DNA of 64,000 nt from Photobacterium piscicola (lineage in GTDB: Bacteria > Pseudomonadota > Gammaproteobacteria > Enterobacterales > Vibrionaceae): NCBI RefSeq assembly GCF_900166965.1, contig NZ_FUZI01000001.1, positions 124,001-188,000 on the forward strand. The letters run 5' to 3'. This document shows, piece after piece, positions 17,218-26,774 of the stretch (its first letter is position 1; each line of letters starts with the position of its first letter). The translations under genes were made by a program, and so were the position numbers. Under the pieces are notes generated by a model, which was given only the letters and a program-made list of their open reading frames with translations, did no database searches and was not told the origin of the DNA.

Positions 17218-18525
17218 ATGCATTTATTTAAGACGAAGAATGTTCATTTATTGCTAGTAGGTTGCGTTTGCGCAACCTACAGTTTTGCAGCGAGTGCTGA
17301 TAGTACTTTTCAAGACTCTAAGCACATAGATCCTTTTTTAGGTTTAGAATTTTCTTCATCAATCAACGCGGGCTATGGTTTTGATGATAACGTCTTGCAT
17401 CAGCGCGATAGTAATATTTTTAGTTCTGATTATTATGCGTTAAAACCGACTTTTAGTATTGTGGGTCAGCGTAATACCAAAAATTTTGGGTTTTATTATT
17501 TAGGTGACTACCGAAATTACACTAATAACGTAGTGAAAAGTAATAGTTATGATGACCATCAACTTAATGGCGAGTTTAATTGGGAATTAGGTATTCGGCA
17601 TCACTTATCTGTGACGGGAAGTTATAGTAAAAATCATGAAGCGCTAGGTACTGGCGTAACAAAAGGTTTTTTCTTTGATAACGATACATCAAAATCTGAT
17701 ATAGCGACATTTAATGCTTTTAATATTACGCATGATATTGGTCGAACCGATAAAAAAATAGATACTCAATATACCTATGGTGCCAAAGGTGCCAAGGGAA
17801 ATATTATTGTTGATTTATCACAAGTTCGTACTAATTATAAGATTCTAAATAGTTATCAATCGGCGTTTAAAAATTATTTAGAAAATGAAAATGTTACAGA
17901 AAATGATGCTCGACTTATTTTTAGGCATCAATATACAGACAGAACACGTTTTGATTATACCTTGATGTATAAAGATTTTAATTATCTTGATCATGAACGT
18001 AATAATAATGAGTTGATTGGTGCTTTTTCTGTACTTAGTCAGTTAACAGGAAAGTCAAAAATAGAAGCAACAGTGTCTAAAGTGCAAAAGAAAATGCAAA
18101 GCACGAATTTTTCTGGTGTAAATTGGAATGTTTCTTATAAATGGCAACCTGTTGATTATTCAACAGTAATGTTAAAAACCTTAAGTGAAGTCAAAGAGCC
18201 TGATAATACTGGCGATTTTGTACAATCATTTCAAAATAGCATTAGTTGGAAGCATCAATTTTTAGGGCATATAACAAGTTTATTATCTTATAAACATACC
18301 TCTGATAAGTATCATATTCGAAAACGAACTGATCGATATGATGATGTAGCGTTAAGCTTACACTACTTATTTAGACCTAAAATCGAATTTATTTTCGATT
18401 ATCAATATACATTATTTCATACTGATAATAGTACTGATCCGGTGTTCATTGATGGAAATACTTATGAGAGACGATTAGGTTATGAGCAAAATCAATTTGG
18501 TTTATCAGTCAAAGTGGCGATTTAA
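17218..18525 (+). CDS. Outer-membrane beta-barrel EPS protein (VpsM-like)
   Basis: 435 aa with a signal peptide (VGCVCATYSFAASA) and many alternating aromatic/polar strands (YKDFNYLDHERNN, YRNYTNNVV, FDYTLMYKDF), typical of the BBP2 outer-membrane barrel. In V. cholerae the equivalent position holds vpsM. Role: probably passage or folding of polysaccharide across the outer membrane. Ends with a typical terminal aromatic strand (QFGLSVKVAI). The following wza-like gene starts 2 bases after its stop. Confidence 0.8.
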   Translation: MHLFKTKNVHLLLVGCVCATYSFAASADSTFQDSKHIDPFLGLEFSSSINAGYGFDDNVLHQRDSNIFSSDYYALKPTFSIVGQRNTKNFGFYYLGDYRNYTNNVVKSNSYDDHQLNGEFNWELGIRHHLSVTGSYSKNHEALGTGVTKGFFFDNDTSKSDIATFNAFNITHDIGRTDKKIDTQYTYGAKGAKGNIIVDLSQVRTNYKILNSYQSAFKNYLENENVTENDARLIFRHQYTDRTRFDYTLMYKDFNYLDHERNNNELIGAFSVLSQLTGKSKIEATVSKVQKKMQSTNFSGVNWNVSYKWQPVDYSTVMLKTLSEVKEPDNTGDFVQSFQNSISWKHQFLGHITSLLSYKHTSDKYHIRKRTDRYDDVALSLHYLFRPKIEFIFDYQYTLFHTDNSTDPVFIDGNTYERRLGYEQNQFGLSVKVAI

Positions 18526-18526
18526 A

Positions 18527-19066
18527 ATGAAGAAAATAGTGTCTATTATTTGGATATTAACCGTTAGTTTATTTATGAGCACTACTGTATCAGCTGCACC
18601 AAAAATAACAGGTAATGATTATTTACTTGGTGCTGGTGATCAGATTCAGATTTTAGTTTATAACGAAGCTGATTTATCGATGAAATTAAAAATAGATGAA
18701 AGTGGCAATATTATTTATCCTTTGATAGGTAAGTTGCAACTTGCAGGAAAGACACCTGATCAAGTCGCCCTAGATATTCGTGACCGATTAAAAAATGGTT
18801 ATATTAATAACCCAATGGTGACTGTTTCTATGCTTGAATTCCGTCCTATGTATGTTTCAGGTGAAGTTAAAACACCTGGAAGTTATGAATATCAACCAGG
18901 ACTTACGTTAGAAAAAGCCATTGCAGTTGCTGGTGGTTTTACTGATCGTGCAGATCGTAGTGACATTGATATTCGCCGTTCAAATGGTCAACTGTTGAAA
19001 AATGTTACGGTAACTCAAGCTGTCTATCCTGGTGATACAGTTATTATAGATCAAAGCTTTTTCTAG
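18527..19066 (+). CDS. Short Wza-like polysaccharide export protein (VpsN-like)
   Basis: 179 aa. Signal peptide with cleavage at VSA-AP, then a Poly_export domain (DYLLGAGDQIQILVYNE, YPLIGKLQLAGKTP) and one SLBB repeat (MYVSGEVKTPGSYEYQPG). Lacks the C-terminal transmembrane helix of full-length Wza and has no lipobox, so it cannot form the outer-membrane pore alone; the barrel gene next to it may supply that. ATG at 18527 is chosen; the in-frame extension to 18482 overlaps the barrel gene. Confidence 0.88.
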   Translation: MKKIVSIIWILTVSLFMSTTVSAAPKITGNDYLLGAGDQIQILVYNEADLSMKLKIDESGNIIYPLIGKLQLAGKTPDQVALDIRDRLKNGYINNPMVTVSMLEFRPMYVSGEVKTPGSYEYQPGLTLEKAIAVAGGFTDRADRSDIDIRRSNGQLLKNVTVTQAVYPGDTVIIDQSFF

Positions 19067-19082
19067 ATTAGGGTAGTTATAA

Positions 19083-21182
19083 ATGAGTTCATTATTCGTT
19101 GAAGATGGAAGCAAATTGGAAAGTACAATTGACTTTTCACGCTTACTTAAATCGACAAAAAAAAATTGGTGGAAAATCTTAGCTTTTACTATTTTGGTTA
19201 CAGGGATAGCAACCCCATTCATTTTAAAATTGACACCAAAATATGAAGCTTACGCAACAGTATTGCTAAAAGCTGAATTGACCAATCCAACAACATTTGA
19301 AAAAGTGGTTGATTTTGATTCTACACGTAAAGAATATTATGAGACTCAATACCAGTTATTGAAATCTCGTCGTGTAATCTCACAGGTAGTTGATGATTTA
19401 AAGCTTTATCAAAATCCTGAGTTTATAGGTAAAAAACCAGTAAAAGATGACACTTTAGCAAAACAAAAAGAACGTAGTATTCAATATGTACTTACACATA
19501 TGACAATATCACCAGTGCGTAAAACGCAGTTAGTTGAAGTGGGTTTCGAATCAACAACCGCGAAAGATGCCGCAGCTGTTGCAAATGATATTGTAAAAGT
19601 GTTTGTTAACTATTCTGTTGAAGATAATCGTGATGCGAGCTTAAATGTTTCTTCGTTACTTGAAACAGAAGTTAACGATTTAAATCATCAATTGAAAGCA
19701 AAAGAAGCAAAACTAAATGCTTTCTTGAAAAAAGAAGGGTTAATTACCTTCCGCGGTGTTGATGGTTTCCAGACTGAGCAGTTGTCATTATTGACTGATA
19801 GTTTAGCTACAGCAACAGCGCAACGTGTGAATTTAGAAGCGCTTTATAAAACTGTTTCAAGTTATCAAAAACAAGGTTTTAATGCCTTAGCCGCGATTCC
19901 TGATGTTTCTCGTCATCCGCAGATGGAAAATCTACGTCAGATGATTATTGAGCAGAAAACACAGCTGGCTGATCTTGAAAACCGTTATGGGCCTAAATAT
20001 GAGAAAGTAATTCAAGCCCGTTCACAACTTGTTGTTCTTCAAGGTCAAGCAAGTAAGTTGATTAACCAAATAGCTGAAGGTATCAAAGAGCAATATCAAG
20101 CATCAGTTATTAAGCAAAATCAATTACAAGCTGCAGTTGATAAACGTACTAATGCATTCCAGCTATTAGGTGAAAAAAAGACACAATATAACAATATGAT
20201 GGATGATATTAGTCAAACACGTACGTTATATAATCAACTGCTACAACGTCAAAATGAAACGCAAGTGAGTGGTCAGTTCTCTGAGCCGACAGCAAAAGCG
20301 ATTGATAGTGCTATTGTGCCATTAAAGCCGACAAAGCCTAATAAGAAGCTGCTGATTGTTGTTGTTGCTATTATGTCATTGCTTATTGCGGTTCTTTTCG
20401 TGATTATCATGGCAGCTCTCAATAATAAAGTCATGTCGATTAACGAAATAAAACGCCGCTTAGGGCTTGATGTTGTTGGGGAAATTAAATCTTATCCTCA
20501 AGCTGTTACGCCTAAAGCAGTGCTGGATAACAGCGCTCAATTCTCGACGTTAGATGAAGCGTCATTAGGAATTCGTAGTCAATTATTGCTATTAAACACT
20601 GATGCTAAAATGTTAGCAGTAACATCAGCAACCTCTCAAGAAGGTAAGTCGCTAGTTGCGACATTAGCAGCTAAAGCGTTGGCCATTGATACCAAAGTGC
20701 TATTAATTGATATGGATTTACGCCATCGTAATATCACTAAATCGTTAGGTTATGCTGATAGTAAAGGTTTAACTGATATTTTGTATCATAATATCGCAAC
20801 TAATGACGCTATTGTTAACCATCATGGGATTGATATTTTAGCTGTTGGTAGTGATACGACACGTTCTCCATTAGTTGTATTGACGCATCAGAAATTAGCC
20901 GCTTTATGTACAGAATTACGCCAATGTTATGATTATATTATTATAGATACACCTGCAGTTACTGACGCTAAAGATGCTATTTTGATTAGTCAGTTTACCG
21001 ATTCGGTATTATTTGTGGTGGCATCAAATGAGAATAGCGCTAACGTTTCACTATCAGCGTTAAAGCAACTTAAGCAATACAAAGCAACAGTACTTGGTTG
21101 TGTGCTTAATAAAGTGAATACGAAACTGCTTGAATCTAATGAAAATATAACGACAACTTTGTCAAAGGATGTTCTTTTATGA
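19083..21182 (+). CDS. Wzc/VpsO-like polysaccharide co-polymerase with BY-kinase domain
   Basis: 699 aa inner-membrane protein controlling chain length and export. Wzz domain with first helix (WWKILAFTILVTGIATPF), long periplasmic coiled coil, GNVR region, second helix (LLIVVVAIMSLLIAVLFVII), then the cytoplasmic kinase: Walker A near 514-522 (ATSQEGKS), Walker A' LLIDMDLR and Walker B IIIDTPAV. The C-terminal tyrosine cluster that Wzc autophosphorylates is missing: the last 25 residues contain none. Stop overlaps the flippase start (ATGA). Confidence 0.9.
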   Translation: MSSLFVEDGSKLESTIDFSRLLKSTKKNWWKILAFTILVTGIATPFILKLTPKYEAYATVLLKAELTNPTTFEKVVDFDSTRKEYYETQYQLLKSRRVISQVVDDLKLYQNPEFIGKKPVKDDTLAKQKERSIQYVLTHMTISPVRKTQLVEVGFESTTAKDAAAVANDIVKVFVNYSVEDNRDASLNVSSLLETEVNDLNHQLKAKEAKLNAFLKKEGLITFRGVDGFQTEQLSLLTDSLATATAQRVNLEALYKTVSSYQKQGFNALAAIPDVSRHPQMENLRQMIIEQKTQLADLENRYGPKYEKVIQARSQLVVLQGQASKLINQIAEGIKEQYQASVIKQNQLQAAVDKRTNAFQLLGEKKTQYNNMMDDISQTRTLYNQLLQRQNETQVSGQFSEPTAKAIDSAIVPLKPTKPNKKLLIVVVAIMSLLIAVLFVIIMAALNNKVMSINEIKRRLGLDVVGEIKSYPQAVTPKAVLDNSAQFSTLDEASLGIRSQLLLLNTDAKMLAVTSATSQEGKSLVATLAAKALAIDTKVLLIDMDLRHRNITKSLGYADSKGLTDILYHNIATNDAIVNHHGIDILAVGSDTTRSPLVVLTHQKLAALCTELRQCYDYIIIDTPAVTDAKDAILISQFTDSVLFVVASNENSANVSLSALKQLKQYKATVLGCVLNKVNTKLLESNENITTTLSKDVLL

Positions 21183-22387
21183 GTTTAATCAAAGGTGCCT
21201 CTACAATAGGAGGCGCTTCCGTTATCTCACAATTGATAGGTGCGTTTACCATCCTATTTATGTCATACCGTTTTGGTATGTCAGATGTAGGTAATTACGC
21301 ACTTACATTTAGTATTATTATGATTGGTGCTCAAATTGCACTGTATGGTTCGCATTTTTTGTTGCCAAAAGTTGATCAACAAGACATAGGCAAAGCCGTG
21401 GTGTTTTGCATGTTGCAATCCTGGGGAACAAGTGCAGTTTATATTTATATTGTCAGTCATTTCTTTTCGCTACCATTTTTTGCGATTTATGTTTTAACTG
21501 CCAGTTATTCAATGATGATTATTTCTGAGTATGTTTTCTTACGAAATAAAATTTTTAGTAAGTTGGCTATTCAGCGTATATCAGTTACTTCTGTTGTCTT
21601 TTTGGCACTATTAGTATCATGGAAAATTGAATATTTTTATTATATATGGGCTTGTGCGCACTTATGCTTGATTGGTTATTGGCTATATAAGTGTTTGGAT
21701 TTTAGTATGTTTTCTATATCTGACTTCTTACCAACAACCCAAGTTCGATTTTTCATTAAGCACTGGAATCATTTATCACGAGTCGGCACTGCCGAAGTTG
21801 TGGCAAACGCAAGTCTACAGCTACCGACGGTGTTAATTAACTATTGGTTTAGTCCATTGGTTGCTGGTTACTTTGCGGTTGTGAATCGCTTTTGTTTATC
21901 ACCAGTGCTTATTCTTGGCCAATCAGTACGAAATTATACGTTTTCTAAATGGTCTGAAGATTTTCGTAATAAAATTTTCAATTATTCTGAATTTAAACAG
22001 GTACGGTTATTTTTAGTGGCGATAGCCTCAGTAACTGTAGCTGGTATTTATTTTGTTTATCCATGGTTAACACAACATGTATTGGGCGAACAATGGGTAC
22101 AGTCAGTTGAAACATCACGTCTAATGCTGCCTTACGTATTTGCAATGCTTGCGTTTGTACCAATGACAGTGATCGAATTGATTTTTGGCGCACCCAATTA
22201 TTTCTTACGTATTCAGTGTGAGCAATTAGCGATAGTAATATTAGCTTTTGTGATCATGCCATTTATTTATAAAAGCTATGTGATTTCATTGTTAGCCTTT
22301 ACTGTGCTAACAGCGGGACGATATTTTATGATTTATATTAAAATAAACAAACATGCGATTATTTTACGAGATAAAGGCGTAGTATAA
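21179..22387 (+). CDS. Polysaccharide flippase (Wzx-like)
   Basis: 402-residue integral membrane protein, about 11-12 hydrophobic helices, of the MOP/MATE-like polysaccharide transporter family. It would flip the lipid-linked repeat unit to the periplasm. Sequence is divergent, as usual for Wzx, so the call relies on topology, N-terminal signature (IKGASTIGGASVISQLIG) and operon position. Start ATG overlaps the Wzc stop by 4 bases; the next gene follows directly. Confidence 0.82.
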   Translation: MSLIKGASTIGGASVISQLIGAFTILFMSYRFGMSDVGNYALTFSIIMIGAQIALYGSHFLLPKVDQQDIGKAVVFCMLQSWGTSAVYIYIVSHFFSLPFFAIYVLTASYSMMIISEYVFLRNKIFSKLAIQRISVTSVVFLALLVSWKIEYFYYIWACAHLCLIGYWLYKCLDFSMFSISDFLPTTQVRFFIKHWNHLSRVGTAEVVANASLQLPTVLINYWFSPLVAGYFAVVNRFCLSPVLILGQSVRNYTFSKWSEDFRNKIFNYSEFKQVRLFLVAIASVTVAGIYFVYPWLTQHVLGEQWVQSVETSRLMLPYVFAMLAFVPMTVIELIFGAPNYFLRIQCEQLAIVILAFVIMPFIYKSYVISLLAFTVLTAGRYFMIYIKINKHAIILRDKGVV

Positions 22388-23779
22388 ATGAATACAGGTT
22401 TTTTCTTTCAAGCTTATGTATTTATTACACTAATTTTTAGTGGGACAGCACAATATTTTACCGATATTGATGCTTTTCTATGGCTGCCGTTTATTATGAC
22501 AATGGTGATGGTAGTATTGGTGCCATTACAAACACGTTATAATTATGAGCCGCTAGATCAGCTTGAAACGACAATTCTCGTACTTTTTACTGGTTTTTTT
22601 GTGTTAGTGATAACCAGTACTTTGATGCAGGAAGGACTAAAAACCACCATTGCAGGTATTAAAAATGGCTTAGGTATATCATTACTATTACCTTGTTTAA
22701 TATTGGGTTTTTGTCGTGAATCGCAACTGTACCGTATTTGTCAAAAATTATATTGGGTGTTTTATGCTCAAATTCCATTTGTTGTTTATCAAGCTTTGAT
22801 TGTTGTTCCTGCGCGAGTAGCTTTTGAAGGTAAGATGGATTCATGGGATTCTGTTGTGGGTACGTTTGGCGGTAGTATGGTCGCCGGTGGTAATGGTGCT
22901 TCAATGGGACTATTTACTCTGCTTATTATGATGATGAAGCTGTCGGAATATAAGCATGGGGTAGCAAAACTATGGTCATTAGCGCTACATATTGCTATTG
23001 GCTTTATTATTTGTGTGGTTGCCGAAGTTAAATTTGTAACCTTATTAGCACCGTTCTTCTTATTGTATGTATACATAAAATCAAGTTATGTAAAAGAAGT
23101 GAGAGTTATCGATTTTAAAACGATTCTATTGTCTATCGTGGGCATTTTTATCTTATTGTCGTTAATAATTACAATCTTATCATTAGGATATACCAGTAAA
23201 TACCAGTCACATTCGATGAGTATTTTTGATATTTTTCTACAAAATATTGGTTATATTTTTGATCCGACAGTTATCGTAGCCGGTCTTGATGGTAACTTAG
23301 ATGAGTTAGGACGTGTAACGGCATTGGCATTTTGGTCTCATCACTCTGATATTCACGGTCTTGTTAATCAGTTATTTGGTTATGGTTTAAATAGTTCAAA
23401 TGCTGGCGGCACTGATCCAGGTTATATTGCAATGCTATTTGAATTGAGTTTAGGTTCAACCGCATTAGCGATTTTCTTGTGGGAAATCGGTCTGGTTGGT
23501 ACTGGATTATTATTAGCGATAGTATTTCTGATAATAAAAGGGTCAAAGCCTAGGCCATTATTCTCGACTAAGGACTTATCAATAGCAGATATTAACTTGT
23601 TATCTTATCAGCCCGCTTTTATAGGGTTTATTATTGCAGGTTTGATTACGTTACCTTATTCACCGCTGCTTGCGTTGATACCGGTATTTCAATTTCAGTT
23701 TTATTTTGTGTTAGGTGCCATCATGATTATTCGAAAAGCGACCCTAACAAAAACAAAAGGTTTAGTATGCTTGAATTAA
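22388..23779 (+). CDS. Polysaccharide polymerase (Wzy-like)
   Basis: 463 aa, multi-spanning membrane protein (about 10-11 helices) with a large loop near residues 270-340 (DLDELGRVTALAFWSHHSD and GYGLNSSNAGG), as in Wzy polymerases. Polymerises repeat units at the periplasmic face, using the chain-length control of the Wzc protein. No reliable sequence signature, so the call rests on topology and context. Its 3' end overlaps the acetyltransferase gene by 13 bases. Confidence 0.75.
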   Translation: MNTGFFFQAYVFITLIFSGTAQYFTDIDAFLWLPFIMTMVMVVLVPLQTRYNYEPLDQLETTILVLFTGFFVLVITSTLMQEGLKTTIAGIKNGLGISLLLPCLILGFCRESQLYRICQKLYWVFYAQIPFVVYQALIVVPARVAFEGKMDSWDSVVGTFGGSMVAGGNGASMGLFTLLIMMMKLSEYKHGVAKLWSLALHIAIGFIICVVAEVKFVTLLAPFFLLYVYIKSSYVKEVRVIDFKTILLSIVGIFILLSLIITILSLGYTSKYQSHSMSIFDIFLQNIGYIFDPTVIVAGLDGNLDELGRVTALAFWSHHSDIHGLVNQLFGYGLNSSNAGGTDPGYIAMLFELSLGSTALAIFLWEIGLVGTGLLLAIVFLIIKGSKPRPLFSTKDLSIADINLLSYQPAFIGFIIAGLITLPYSPLLALIPVFQFQFYFVLGAIMIIRKATLTKTKGLVCLN

Positions 23780-24267
23780 TTAAAAAAGAGTTAGCATTAA
23801 ACCCAGGTTTAACCTCTAAGTTTTTTATTGTTAACTTTCGATTAGCTTCTTTATTTTATACTCCAGGAATAATGAAAAAAATATTCATTATTAACGTTAT
23901 TATTCTTAAATTACTCAAGTTTATTTGTGGGCTTGATATATCACCCAAAACAAAAATTGGTGCTGGGTTTATTTTGTTTCATCCGCAGAATATTGTTATT
24001 AATGCAGACAGTGTATTAGGTGACAATGTGATGCTGAAACACAATGTCACGATTGGTAATAAAATCGATCCTGTGACGGGCCAACATGTATCACCTGTTA
24101 TTGGTAATAATGTTGAATTAAGCCCCGGTGTCGTTGTGCTTGGTAATGTCAGTATTGGTGATAATTCAATTATTGGTGCTGGGGCAATTGTAGTGAAGAG
24201 TATACCTAAAAATGCAATCGCAGTAGGTAATCCTGCTGTTGTTATTAAAAAAATAAGCGAGAAGTAG
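23767..24267 (+). CDS. Hexapeptide-repeat O-acetyltransferase
   Basis: 166 aa left-handed beta-helix acyltransferase of the serine acetyltransferase-like (CysE) class, probably acetylating an EPS sugar. Hexapeptide repeats (IGAGFILFHPQNIVI, LGDNVMLKHNVTIG, VIGNNVELSPGVVVLG, IGDNSIIGAGAIVVKS) end with the VGNPA motif. The catalytic His is probably in FHPQN or KHNVTIG. Overlaps wzy and precedes the first glycosyltransferase by 3 bases. Confidence 0.88.
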   Translation: MLELIKKELALNPGLTSKFFIVNFRLASLFYTPGIMKKIFIINVIILKLLKFICGLDISPKTKIGAGFILFHPQNIVINADSVLGDNVMLKHNVTIGNKIDPVTGQHVSPVIGNNVELSPGVVVLGNVSIGDNSIIGAGAIVVKSIPKNAIAVGNPAVVIKKISEK

Positions 24268-24270
24268 CGG

Positions 24271-25494
24271 ATGAACACGAAAATTAATGTCATCAATTTT
24301 GTACCTGAAGAGCTACCATCTTATCGTCCAGATGTTGATGTTTTATATTCTAAAGAGCTACCTAAAAAGGGTGTGAATACCACTATTGTCGGTATGCCTA
24401 AAACTGAAACTGTTAATATTCATACAGAGGGTAGTACCTTAAAAACGAGTAAAAAAACAACTAATCGCCATTTAGATTCAATAGTTTATTTCTTTAATGC
24501 TGCAAAGTTAGCTTTTAGCGCAAAAAAAGATGGTTTTCAATTAGTTCAAGTGCGTGACATGGTTTGGGTGGGCTTAATTTGTTTAGTGATCGCTAAATTA
24601 ATCAAGCTACCTTATACCTATTGGGTGTCGTTTTTATATGCTGAAAGTCGCACTATGCGTGCGAAAGATCAGACTGAAAATATACCTAGCTGGAAGCGTC
24701 CTATTATTTTAGTACGTGGTTTGCTTGAGGAGTTTATTCTTTATCGTATTATTTTACCTCATTCAGATCGTGTCTATGTCCAAAGTGACTTCATGCTTAA
24801 TTACATTAAAAATAAAGGCATCGAACAAAGCAATATGATGGTTGTTCCAATGGGTGTTGATTTTGATAAGATCGATGACTTTGCTAATACGGATGCCATA
24901 AAAATACCTAAATGGGGTGATGCTCCTGTTATTGGTTATCTTGGTAGTCTTGATCGACTTCGTAAACTTGACGTTATTATTGAAGCATTTAAAGAAGCTA
25001 AGGTTACTGTGCCAGATCTTAAATTACTTTTTGTTGGTGATTCTGAAGTGATGAAAGATCGCGAGTTTTTACAACAAACAGCTGATGATATGGGATTGAG
25101 TGATGATTTTCATATTACGGGTTGGGTACAAACAGAGCAGGCGTGGGCATATCTTAAAGGTGTTGATATGGTGATTGGTTTTATGAATCGCGGATTGTTG
25201 TTAGATGTATCAACACCGACTAAGGCTATGGAATATATGGCACTTAAAAAAGCCATGATTTGTAATGATTCACCGGATCAGCAATTTGTTATTGAACAAT
25301 CTGGCTGTGGACGAGTGACTGATGGAACGAGCCAATCCTATGCTGCTGCAATGGTTGAATTAGCACAGCATCCAATGACACAAACAGAGTTAGATGCTGG
25401 ATATAATTATATTAAAAATAACCGTTCTTACGCGTTTATTGGTGAGCAAGTTGCTGCTGATATTAAGAATGTCGTTAATCAAAAAAATTCATAA
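24271..25494 (+). CDS. GT4 glycosyltransferase 1
   Basis: 407 aa cytoplasmic GT-B enzyme adding a sugar to the lipid-linked repeat. The C-terminal nucleotide-binding half is clear (IGYLGSLDRLRKLDVIIEAF, LLFVGDSEVMKD, TPTKAMEYMALKKAMIC). The EX7E motif is degenerate: the first Glu is replaced, leaving only the second (KAMEYM), a variation seen in some GT4 members. Donor and linkage unknown. Confidence 0.85.
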   Translation: MNTKINVINFVPEELPSYRPDVDVLYSKELPKKGVNTTIVGMPKTETVNIHTEGSTLKTSKKTTNRHLDSIVYFFNAAKLAFSAKKDGFQLVQVRDMVWVGLICLVIAKLIKLPYTYWVSFLYAESRTMRAKDQTENIPSWKRPIILVRGLLEEFILYRIILPHSDRVYVQSDFMLNYIKNKGIEQSNMMVVPMGVDFDKIDDFANTDAIKIPKWGDAPVIGYLGSLDRLRKLDVIIEAFKEAKVTVPDLKLLFVGDSEVMKDREFLQQTADDMGLSDDFHITGWVQTEQAWAYLKGVDMVIGFMNRGLLLDVSTPTKAMEYMALKKAMICNDSPDQQFVIEQSGCGRVTDGTSQSYAAAMVELAQHPMTQTELDAGYNYIKNNRSYAFIGEQVAADIKNVVNQKNS

Positions 25495-26714
25495 TGGCTG
25501 GTAATTCAATGAAAGTTCTATTTGTTAATAAATTTTTCTTCCCACATGGTGGCGCTGAGACTGTTTTCTTTCAAGAACGCGATATGGTGCAAGAAGCAGG
25601 ATATCAAGTTATTGATTTTTCAATGAAGCATGAAAAGAATATTCCATCAGATTATGCGGATTTTTTTGTTGATAATGTTGATTACCATGGTAAACATTCT
25701 ATTTTTGATAATATTAAAGTTGCAGTGAACTTTGTACATAATCAATATGCATGTGATCAATTTGAAAAGCTAATTAAAGCTGAGCGACCTGATATTGTTC
25801 ATTTCCATAATATTTATCATCAAATCACACCATCAGTGATCAAGATTGCACGAAAATTAGGTTGTAAAACAGTATTAACTGCGCATGATTATAAGTCTGT
25901 TTGCCCCAATTACAGCATGCTTGCTGCTGGGGAGAATATTGACTTAGATTGGATCACCGGTAGTAATATTAATCTCTTTAAATACCAGTGGCAGGATGGT
26001 TCATGGCCACGCAGTGTATTACTATCATTAGAAGCATTATATCATCGTACAATGAAGAGCTATGAAGCGTTAGATGCTTTTATTGCCCCTTGTGAATTTA
26101 TGAAATCGATGATCTTACGTCAAATTCCATCAGCAAATGTTGATGTAATTGTTAATGGTATTGATGCATCAACCACAGATATTGGTAACGATGGAGGTTA
26201 CTTTTTATTTTGTGGTCGGTTAACTCAAGAGAAAGGCATTGTGACGTTGGCACAAGCACATAGCCAACTTAAAGGTAATACACCGCTTAAAGTTTTAGGC
26301 ACTGGACCGATGCTTGATCATATTAAACAACATTTTGATAATGTTGAGTTATTAGGTTTTCAAACCGGGGATGCATTAACGGAAATTATTAAAAATGCAA
26401 AAGCAGTCATTGTGCCATCTGAGTGGAATGAAAACTGCTCTATGTCAGTGTTAGAAGCGATGAGCTACGGTAAGCCTGTTATTGGCGCTAATATTGGTGG
26501 TATTCCTGAGCAGGTGTTAGATGGTGAAACTGGCTATCTATTTACGTCTGGTGATGCTGATGATCTTGCTGCTAAAATGCAGTTATTAGCCGATGATGAA
26601 GCATTAGTCGCTACAATGGGACAAAAAGGTCGCGCGCGATTATTAGAGAAATATTCATTAGATGTACATAAAAGAGAGTTGATTAAATTATACCAATCAC
26701 TTTTAGCTAGCTAA
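25494..26714 (+). CDS. GT4 glycosyltransferase 2
   Basis: 406 aa GT-B glycosyltransferase with an intact EX7E motif (SEWNENCSMSVLEAM) and the glycine-rich N-terminus FFFPHGGAET. ATG at 25494 overlaps the preceding stop by one base; an internal ATG at 25509 is also possible. Adds a sugar to the EPS repeat; the exact donor cannot be told. Confidence 0.88.
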   Translation: MAGNSMKVLFVNKFFFPHGGAETVFFQERDMVQEAGYQVIDFSMKHEKNIPSDYADFFVDNVDYHGKHSIFDNIKVAVNFVHNQYACDQFEKLIKAERPDIVHFHNIYHQITPSVIKIARKLGCKTVLTAHDYKSVCPNYSMLAAGENIDLDWITGSNINLFKYQWQDGSWPRSVLLSLEALYHRTMKSYEALDAFIAPCEFMKSMILRQIPSANVDVIVNGIDASTTDIGNDGGYFLFCGRLTQEKGIVTLAQAHSQLKGNTPLKVLGTGPMLDHIKQHFDNVELLGFQTGDALTEIIKNAKAVIVPSEWNENCSMSVLEAMSYGKPVIGANIGGIPEQVLDGETGYLFTSGDADDLAAKMQLLADDEALVATMGQKGRARLLEKYSLDVHKRELIKLYQSLLAS

Positions 26715-26729
26715 TTTCCACTAATAATA

Positions 26730-26757
26730 AAATGTCAGTTAATAGCTGGCATTTTAC
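26730..26757 (+). terminator. Possible internal attenuator in the EPS operon
   Basis: AAAATGTCAG / CTGGCATTTT, a 10-bp stem with one G-T pair and a 7-base loop, in the only sizeable gap (60 bases) of the operon. Weak T tail; it may reduce rather than stop transcription of the last two genes. Confidence 0.45.
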
Positions 26758-26774
26758 ATTTAAGAGTTTGTATT

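Noticed and set aside
22659-23076. Minus-strand open frames inside wzy
   Set aside because: Antisense shadows of the polymerase gene; no start signals and unlike any protein.
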